A DNA stretch of 64,000 nucleotides from Magicicada septendecula (taxonomy: Eukaryota > Arthropoda > Insecta > Hemiptera > Cicadidae): contig CM068367.1 in the NCBI GenBank assembly GCA_034769895.1, positions 350,983,111-351,047,110 on the forward strand, given 5' to 3'. Within the stretch, counting starts at the first letter, position 1. Each line of letters opens with the position of its first letter. Positions 63,975 through 64,000 of the stretch are shown piece after piece. The notes under the pieces were generated by a model. It was not told the origin of the DNA, searched no databases, and was given only the letters and a program-made list of their open reading frames with translations. A program made the position numbers and the translations under genes.

Positions 63975-64000
63975 GTAAGAAAAACTACTGTCACTTATAA

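Overview
The window is nuclear DNA of a eukaryote, most likely an arthropod and probably an insect with a large, repeat-filled genome. Long AT-rich non-coding stretches, GT-AG introns, microsatellites and the mix of mobile elements (BEL/Pao and Gypsy LTR elements, Penelope-like elements, Tigger/pogo, P-type, hAT and Tc1/IS630-like DNA transposons) point that way. There are no operons, ribosome binding sites, CRISPR arrays or tRNA/rRNA genes. Species was not determined.

Layout. 1-1388: the 3' end and LTR of one LTR retrotransposon. 1541-7561: a complete-looking non-autonomous LTR retrotransposon (two ~1.23 kb LTRs, 4-base target duplication) with one unfamiliar coiled-coil ORF and no pol. 7.6-16.2 kb: scattered short minus-strand exon candidates, probably one host gene whose introns hold a BEL gag relic, a Tigger relic, tandem hammerhead-like motifs and a 5'-truncated Gypsy element. 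16.2-27.5 kb: one minus-strand Penelope-like element (PLE-A) split by a 6.3 kb BEL element (BEL-1, GTTAT duplication), a 236-base foldback insertion (13-base duplication) and a 2.26 kb Tigger element (TA duplication). 28.2-35.5 kb: a pogo-like transposon whose two-exon transposase is open except for one stop; nested in it is a palindromic P-element derivative, and nested in that is a head-to-head Penelope fragment. 35.5-46.9 kb: a Tc1/IS630-like relic, PLE-B, a hAT relic, and two more inverted Penelope structures (PLE-C, PLE-D). 47-50.1 kb: AT-rich, no gene seen. 50.1-56.9 kb: a second BEL element (BEL-2, minus strand). 57-60.2 kb: no gene seen. 60.3-62.3 kb: the first two coding exons of a host membrane-protein gene on the plus strand. 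63.5-64.0 kb: a GC-richer, promoter-like patch and a possible first coding exon of another gene.

Main points. (1) The Penelope-like copies are repeatedly arranged head to head with their 3' tails outward, and one such pair sits between an 11-base direct repeat, so the inverted structure looks like a single insertion product. (2) Hammerhead-like motifs (CTGANGA, a hairpin, GAAA, a two-pair stem III and a UH cleavage position) occur in at least three unrelated sequence families at these tails. (3) The two BEL copies carry complementary deletions (BEL-1 lacks RT/RNase H; BEL-2 lacks the integrase core), and both carry AT-rich tandem repeats between integrase and the 3' LTR. (4) The P-type element is a near-perfect palindrome made of its own 3' end. 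All alignments were made by eye.
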